From Gammaproteobacteria bacterium (GTDB taxonomy: Bacteria > Pseudomonadota > Gammaproteobacteria > Chromatiales > Chromatiaceae): a DNA stretch of 17,995 bases. The DNA lies in assembly GCA_006227775.1 (NCBI GenBank), contig SBFV01000393.1:1-17995 (forward strand). The letters are read 5' to 3'. The translations under genes and the position numbers were made by a program. Below are positions 13,683 through 17,995 of this stretch, one piece after another (the stretch's first letter is position 1; every line of letters begins with the position of its first letter). The notes beneath the pieces were generated by a model. That model made no database searches. It had not been told where the DNA came from and worked only from the letters and a program-made list of their open reading frames with translations.

Positions 13683-14444
13683 CTATTGAGGCACTATGGC
13701 GCTCAGGTACAAGGGCGCTGAAGTCAGGGATGGGATGGTGATTAGGTGGCGCTCCAGGCGCTGGACATCCTCCGGGGCGTTGAGGTTGAGGAAGGCCTCC
13801 GGGCAGTCGCTGAAGTCCGCGATGGCGGGGTGGTGAAGGGCCTGCCAGGCATCCAAGCGGCGCTCTCCGGCCGCCAGGTAGGCTCGCAGGTCGGGGAGCA
13901 GGGCGCGGGAGACTAGGGCATGTACCGGTTGGATGCGCTGTCCGTCCCAGGCGACGGCGAGGTTGCTTCCGGCGCTGGCGCTAGCGGAACGGAAGTAATC
14001 TGCGCTGGCGCTACCGACGGGAGCGCTACCGACCGGGGCGCAACCCGTACTGGGGCCATTGACCCTGGCGCTACCGAGGGGGATCAGTGCGGATACCAGG
14101 CGCGCGGCCAGGTCGACGGGGGGCAGGGGGGCGTCACAGGGGAGGGTGAGTAGCCAGGGGGTCTCCGCCAGGGTCAAGGCAGCGGCGATACCCGCCAGGG
14201 GACCCTGGAAACCGGCCAGGCCGGCGCCACCGGCCTCGTCCCCGATTACCGGGCAGCCGAAGGCGGCGTAGGCCGCCTGGTTACGGTTGGCGCTGATGAG
14301 GATGCTCCCGACCTGGGAGCTCAGGGCCTCGATGACCCAGGCGATGAGGGGACGCCCGGCCAGGGGGATTAGCCCCTTGTCCTGGCCCCCCATGCGTCGG
14401 GCGCGGCCACCGGCGAGGATTAGGCCGGTGATGCGGTCTCGCAT
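13683..14444 (-). CDS. mobA: Molybdenum cofactor guanylyltransferase with a repeat-derived insert
   Basis: MobA transfers GMP from GTP to molybdopterin to give the MGD cofactor of the DMSO-reductase family, in the cytoplasm. Of 253 residues, the N-terminal nucleotide-binding signature is LILAGGRARRMGGQDKGLI (8-26, with K23). GPLAGI is at about 81-86, the metal-binding Asp in LPCDAP at about D104, and the C-terminal LNAPEDVQRLE at about 228-238. Residues about 124-161 are an Ala/Ser/Gly-rich insert with a GSAPVGSA repeat, in a place where the family normally has only a short loop before AVAWDGQRIQPVHAL. ATG 14444 gives the canonical N terminus; ATG 14483 is also possible, and neither has a ribosome site. 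It lies 97 bp upstream of the kinase gene on the same strand. Confidence 0.92.
   Translation of the reverse strand: MRDRITGLILAGGRARRMGGQDKGLIPLAGRPLIAWVIEALSSQVGSILISANRNQAAYAAFGCPVIGDEAGGAGLAGFQGPLAGIAAALTLAETPWLLTLPCDAPLPPVDLAARLVSALIPLGSARVNGPSTGCAPVGSAPVGSASADYFRSASASAGSNLAVAWDGQRIQPVHALVSRALLPDLRAYLAAGERRLDAWQALHHPAIADFSDCPEAFLNLNAPEDVQRLERHLITIPSLTSAPLYLSAIVPQ
13962..14077. repeat. Decamer repeats (GCGCTACCGA) inside mobA
   Basis: GCGCTACCGA occurs exactly at 14008-14017, 14023-14032 and 14068-14077, and a decayed copy GCGCTAGCGG lies at 13978-13987. They code for the GSA-rich insert of MobA. Confidence 0.75.
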
Positions 14445-14642
14445 CGGGAATGATTGGGTAGGGGTAGCGGGAAGATTTACCATGCCGGATCGACTTGGGG
14501 GCTGGTGGTACCTGGTGGTCCCAGGGTCACTGATCCTGCACAACCAGGCTCTCTTCCCGGGATCCTGGCCGTCTTTAACATCCCCGAACCTGCCGAGCCT
14601 TGCCGAATCCCACCTGCGGCAGGGTGAATCCCTTGCCCCTGC

Positions 14643-15584
14643 TCAGCTATCCGAGCCATCTTGGGCACCGGAGGCGCGTCCGCTGGTGGCTTCCTGAACT
14701 TCGTAAATGGCGCTGGAATCCAGCTCGCCGTGTCCTCGTCCGACCAGGGCGTTGAGATACTGGGCGGCGAGGGCGGTGCCGGGGAGGGCGAGGCCAAGTT
14801 CCTGGGCGGCCTCCAGGACCAGGCGCAAGTCCTTCTGGTGCAAGCGGGCCTTGAAACCCGGGGCGAAGTTGCGCTCGATCATGCGTTGGCCGTGCATCTC
14901 CAGGACCTTGCTCCGGGCGGAGCCACCGAGGAGGGCGGCGCGGACGTTGACGGGGTCGACTCCGGCGGCCCGGGCAAGCAGCAGGGCCTCGCCAACCCCG
15001 GCCAGGGTCTGGGAGATGACCACCTGGTTGCAGGCCTTGCACACCTGACCGGCACCCTGACCGCCGACATGGACGATGTTGCGGCCCAGGACCTGGAAAA
15101 GGGGCAGGACCCGGGCGAAGGCGGCTTCTTCGCCCCCGACCATGATGGACAGGTGGCCATGAATGGCCCCGGTCTCGCCGCCGGAGACGGGGGCATCGAG
15201 CATCTCGACGCCGTGCGCGGCCAGGCGCCGGGCCATGACCCGGGTGGCGGCGGCGGAGATGGTGCTCATGTCCACCACCACCAGGCCGGGCCTGGCCCCC
15301 GCCAGGACCCCTTCGTGACCGAGGATGACATGCTCAACGTCCGCCGTGTCGGCGACCATGGTGAAGAGGATCTCCACCTGACGGGCCACTTCGGCGGGGC
15401 TGGTGCAGGCGATGGCGCCGGCGGCCACCAGGGGCCCCATCGATTCGGCCCGACGGGCATGGACGAAGAGGGGATAGCCGGCCTGACGCAGGTTCAGGGC
15501 CATGGGTCGGCCCATGATACCCAGGCCGATGAATCCGATGGGTTGGTTCGGGAGGCTGGTGGGATGGTTGCTTGGTTCCGTCAC
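14643..15584 (-). CDS. garR: 2-hydroxy-3-oxopropionate (tartronate semialdehyde) reductase
   Basis: This 313-residue beta-hydroxyacid dehydrogenase converts tartronate semialdehyde to D-glycerate with NAD(P)H, a step of glyoxylate/glycolate salvage. The Rossmann motif is IGFIGLGIMGRPMALNL (about 16-32), substrate loop DAPVSGGETGA (about 130-140) and catalytic lysine K183 in GQVCKACNQ. HQKDLRLVLEAA and the C terminus fit GarR/GlxR. GTG 15582-15584 is chosen because GAGGA (plus strand 15592-15596) lies seven bases upstream; the ATG at 15653 has no ribosome site. The genes usually found with it (gcl, hyi, glycerate kinase) are not in this window, so the closely related 3-hydroxyisobutyrate dehydrogenase role cannot be fully excluded. 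A 198-bp gap separates it from mobA. Confidence 0.88.
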   Translation of the reverse strand: MTEPSNHPTSLPNQPIGFIGLGIMGRPMALNLRQAGYPLFVHARRAESMGPLVAAGAIACTSPAEVARQVEILFTMVADTADVEHVILGHEGVLAGARPGLVVVDMSTISAAATRVMARRLAAHGVEMLDAPVSGGETGAIHGHLSIMVGGEEAAFARVLPLFQVLGRNIVHVGGQGAGQVCKACNQVVISQTLAGVGEALLLARAAGVDPVNVRAALLGGSARSKVLEMHGQRMIERNFAPGFKARLHQKDLRLVLEAAQELGLALPGTALAAQYLNALVGRGHGELDSSAIYEVQEATSGRASGAQDGSDS

Positions 15585-15814
15585 GGCAGGGTCCTCAATG
15601 CGGTTGGCCCGGGTCAAGTTCCGGGTGAAATCTGGGTGGGAGCTACCTCTCATCCTGAAGGAGGGTGCAGATCCAACAGGGGCGGTTTTCCGGGCTCATT
15701 GGGGGTTCCTCTTCAGGGCATCGACACTAGGGATAATGTATAACGAATAGACTTACCCTTGCCTTTGTGGCGGGGCCGGCGAAAATTACATAAGGCCATG
15801 CCTGGGAGGCAATG

Positions 15815-15820
15815 AGGAGG
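15815..15820 (+). promoter_or_regulatory. Strong Shine-Dalgarno AGGAGG selecting ATG 15826
   Basis: AGGAGG is five bases before ATG 15826 but only two before the adjacent GTG 15823, which makes the ATG the likely start of the membrane protein. Confidence 0.7.
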
Positions 15821-15825
15821 CAGTG

Positions 15826-16599
15826 ATGAAGAAGAACGACAAACCCGCCGCCGTCATTATGACCTTGCTGGTCTGGGGCCTGGCGGGAGCCCTTTTTGGC
15901 GGGCTCTTCGCCGCCCTCTATGGCCTGCTGTTGCTGAGCGAACTGGCGGCCTGGCAGGCGGTACTGTTCGGTACCCTGATCGCGGCGGTCACGACGACCG
16001 CCTTCTACAGCTCCATGCCCGTGGCCCTGGCGGGGAGCATGGCGGGGGTTCTGGGTTCCGTCGGGAGCCTGATGGCGGTGGGGTCCGGGGTTAGCCTGGC
16101 CCTTATCACTGGGGTGGCGGGTGCCATGGGGCTGGTCACGGGCTCCCTCTATGCCTGGCTGAGCCAGGGTGGGGAGCGCCCCCTGGCGGAGAGTCTGGCC
16201 GGGCTGGTGTGCGGCCTCGTGGCGGGAGGTCTCCTGGCCTTGCTCCTGGCCCTCTTGGGACCGATTCTGGCCATGGCGGTGATGGCGGCCATGATCGTGG
16301 CTGTCGTTGGTGGCCTCTTTCAGGTGGCGGAAAAAATCCTGGTCAGTCACATCGTTCGCTGGTGTCCGCACGTGATTTCGGCGCCCGTGGTGGCGGGGGT
16401 CATCGCCGCCGTCATCGGCGCGAGCTTCTGGGTCATGGGCGGGGCCACCGGGTTGGGCCCCAACCTGGGGGCCAGCCTGGCGGGCGTCCTGGACGAGATT
16501 CCCAGCGGGATGATCGGGGGACTGATCGGTGGGGCCGTCACCAGCATTCTGCTGGAGATCCTCGGCGCCCACCTGGAGGATCACGAACAGGCGGTTTGA
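15826..16599 (+). CDS. Gly/Ala-rich polytopic membrane protein of unknown function
   Basis: I do not recognise a family. The 257-residue product starts MKKNDKPAAVIM and consists mostly of hydrophobic segments, about seven or eight by eye. Examples are TLLVWGLAGALFGGLFAALY (about 12-31), AVLFGTLIAAVTTTAFY, LALITGVAGAMGLVTGSLYA, LVCGLVAGGLLALLLALLG and AMAVMAAMIVAVVGGLF. The C-terminal half contains VVAGVIAAVIGASFWVMGG and SGMIGGLIGGAVTSILLEIL. Many small residues at i, i+4 spacing suggest tightly packed glycine-zipper helices. A short polar loop HIVRWCPHVI lies about residues 177-186. Codon use matches the neighbours. It starts from AGGAGG and converges with the TrpB-like gene. The long open frame on its opposite strand is a GC-bias shadow. 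Confidence 0.82.
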   Translation: MKKNDKPAAVIMTLLVWGLAGALFGGLFAALYGLLLLSELAAWQAVLFGTLIAAVTTTAFYSSMPVALAGSMAGVLGSVGSLMAVGSGVSLALITGVAGAMGLVTGSLYAWLSQGGERPLAESLAGLVCGLVAGGLLALLLALLGPILAMAVMAAMIVAVVGGLFQVAEKILVSHIVRWCPHVISAPVVAGVIAAVIGASFWVMGGATGLGPNLGASLAGVLDEIPSGMIGGLIGGAVTSILLEILGAHLEDHEQAV

Positions 16600-16608
16600 T
16601 GGCCGCTA

Positions 16609-17973
16609 TCAGTCGAAGCCGCAGGGCAAGCCGGACAGGGCCATGGCGATCTCGGACTCGTCGTAGGTCAGTTCCTGGAGCTTGCCGGCCATGAAGTCCA
16701 TGTAGGCCGGCATATCGAAGTGGCCGTGGCCGCAGAGGTTGAAGAGGATGGTCTTGGCCTCACCGGACTCACGGCACTTTTCCGCCTCCTCGAGGGCGGC
16801 GCAGACGGCGTGGTTGGCCTCGGGGGCGGGGATGATGCCCTCGGCCTTGGCGAAGCGCACCCCGGCGGCGAAGGTATCGAGCTGGCTGTAGGCCCGCGGG
16901 GCGATGTAGCCGTGCTTGGTGAGGTGGCTGATCTGGGGCGCCATGCCGTGGTAGCGCAGACCGCCGGCGTGGAAGCCCGGCGGCATGAAGCTGGAGCCCA
17001 GGGTATACATCTTGACCAGGGGGGTGAGGTGGGCGGTGTCGCCGAAGTCGTAGGCGAACTTACCCTTGGTCAGGGTCGGGCAGGCGGACGGCTCCACGGC
17101 GATGAACTGGATGTTGCCGCCCTCGCGCAACTGCTTGCCGAGGAAGGGGAAGGCCAGGCCGGCGAAGTTGCTGCCGCCACCCGTGCAGCCGATGACCAGG
17201 TCCGGCCAGTCGCCGGCCATCTCCAGTTGCTTCATGGACTCCTGTCCGGTGACGGTCTGGTGCAGCAGGACGTGGTTGAGCACGCTGCCCAGGGCGTACT
17301 TGGTGTCATCGCGCTGCACGGCCATCTCCACCGCCTCGCTGATGGCGATGCCGAGGCTGCCATTGCTATCCGGGTGCTCGGCGAGGATGGCGCGGCCCGA
17401 TGCGGTCTGGTCCGAGGGGCTGGGGATACACTGGGCACCGAAGGCCTCCATGAAGGCACGGCGGTAGGGCTTCTGGAAATAGCTCACCTTGACCATGAAG
17501 ACGATGATCTCGAGGCCGAAGAAGTTGCCCGCCAGGGCCAGGGAGGAGCCCCACTGGCCGGCGCCGGTCTCGGTGGTGATGCGCTTGACCCCTTCTTCCT
17601 TGTTGTAGAAGGCCTGGGGGATGGCGGTATTGGGCTTATGGCTGCCGGCGGGGCTGACGCCCTCGTACTTGTAATAAATGCGGGCCGGGGTACCCAGGGC
17701 CCTCTCCAGCCGCCGGGCGCGGAAGAGGGGGGAGGGCCGCCATTGACGCAGGACATCCCGGACCGGGCCTGGGATCTCGATCTCCCGTTCCGCGCTCATC
17801 TCCTGCTCGATGACGGCGCGGGGAAAGATGGGGGCCAGGTCATCGGGGGTGATGGGTTCCTTGGTACCCGGATGGAGCACGGGGTCCAGGGGAACCGGCA
17901 GGTCGGCATTGATGTTGTACCAGGACTTGGGCAGGTCCTGCTCATCGAGCAGGTATTTGATCGTGTCGGACAT
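16609..17973 (-). CDS. trpB: Tryptophan synthase beta chain, TrpB2 type
   Basis: This PLP enzyme condenses indole with L-serine (or related substrates) to give tryptophan. The 454-residue product is longer than TrpB1 (~400) and has the TrpB2 N terminus LPKSWYNINADLP plus the insert SYFQKPYRRAFMEAFGA. The PLP lysine is K113 in AGSHKPNTA, the catalytic glutamate is E135 in TETGAGQWG, and the phosphate-binding loop is GGGSN at 265-269. CGHGHFD lies close to the C terminus. The ATG at 17971-17973 is chosen, with GAGG about 12 bases upstream; ATG 17994 would add seven residues. No trpA, trpF or other trp gene is beside it, as is usual for TrpB2, which does not form the standard TrpA complex. Its stop lies nine bases from that of the converging membrane-protein gene. 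Confidence 0.94.
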   Translation of the reverse strand: MSDTIKYLLDEQDLPKSWYNINADLPVPLDPVLHPGTKEPITPDDLAPIFPRAVIEQEMSAEREIEIPGPVRDVLRQWRPSPLFRARRLERALGTPARIYYKYEGVSPAGSHKPNTAIPQAFYNKEEGVKRITTETGAGQWGSSLALAGNFFGLEIIVFMVKVSYFQKPYRRAFMEAFGAQCIPSPSDQTASGRAILAEHPDSNGSLGIAISEAVEMAVQRDDTKYALGSVLNHVLLHQTVTGQESMKQLEMAGDWPDLVIGCTGGGSNFAGLAFPFLGKQLREGGNIQFIAVEPSACPTLTKGKFAYDFGDTAHLTPLVKMYTLGSSFMPPGFHAGGLRYHGMAPQISHLTKHGYIAPRAYSQLDTFAAGVRFAKAEGIIPAPEANHAVCAALEEAEKCRESGEAKTILFNLCGHGHFDMPAYMDFMAGKLQELTYDESEIAMALSGLPCGFD

Positions 17974-17995
17974 GGGCGGCCAGGACCTCTCCATT

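Noticed and set aside
14661..15743. A 360-codon plus-strand frame opposite garR.
   Set aside because: The composition (Gly/Asp/Gln/His-rich) is typical of a shadow, and the opposite strand encodes a complete dehydrogenase with its catalytic lysine.
15727..16584. A 285-codon minus-strand frame opposite the membrane protein.
   Set aside because: It is a Gln/Asp/Gly/His-rich shadow with no ribosome site; the plus strand has AGGAGG and a coherent membrane protein.

Overview
The window is GC-rich (my estimate is in the mid-60s percent) and densely coded. It reads like a chromosome segment from a gammaproteobacterium, probably of the purple-sulfur-bacterial (Chromatiales) type. The fkpB-ispH pair, RimO, a YbeL-type zinc-ribbon protein, a BaeSR-like two-component pair, AcuI/YhdH and an initiator tRNA of the E. 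coli pattern support the class. The order-level assignment is inference only. I see no phage, no intact insertion sequence and no CRISPR array.

Left part (1-6700). On the minus strand, fkpB (FKBP-type prolyl isomerase) runs into ispH (isoprenoid synthesis), which leaves the window at base 1. Divergently on the plus strand lie rimO (ribosomal protein S12 methylthiotransferase, TTG start), glgP (glycogen phosphorylase) and acuI (acrylyl-CoA reductase family). Convergent to acuI is a two-domain protein fusing a DUF971 domain to a MoaD-like fold without the usual terminal Gly-Gly.

Middle part (6700-10500). This is a looser region of small genes: a PsiE-family membrane protein, an HPF/RaiA-type ribosome-associated protein, a DUF3775 protein, an initiator tRNA-fMet with a clear promoter and terminator, a small Kunitz/BPTI-domain lipoprotein, and a DUF1451 (YbeL-like) zinc-ribbon protein. 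It also holds most of the non-coding structure: a degenerate repeat of about 65 nt at 7433-7620, a 25-bp tandem duplication at 9380-9429, and a probable gene remnant just downstream of the tRNA.

Right part (10600-17995). On the minus strand, in transcription order, are garR-like tartronate-semialdehyde reductase, mobA (molybdenum-cofactor guanylyltransferase), a BaeS-like histidine kinase and its BaeR-like regulator (overlapping ATGA). Then come a Gly/Ala-rich polytopic membrane protein of unknown function on the plus strand and a TrpB2-type tryptophan synthase beta chain on the minus strand, which converge with only nine bases between their stops. Three neighbouring genes (mobA, kinase, regulator) carry long in-frame low-complexity insertions. 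In the kinase the insertion looks like a GC-rich intergenic palindromic repeat that landed inside the ATP-binding domain and is translated.

The strongest items for follow-up are the bacterial Kunitz lipoprotein, the DUF971-MoaD fusion lacking Gly-Gly, and the cluster of in-frame insertions in the mobA-baeS-baeR segment. I do not see a clear multi-gene novel system such as a defence island or secretion locus.
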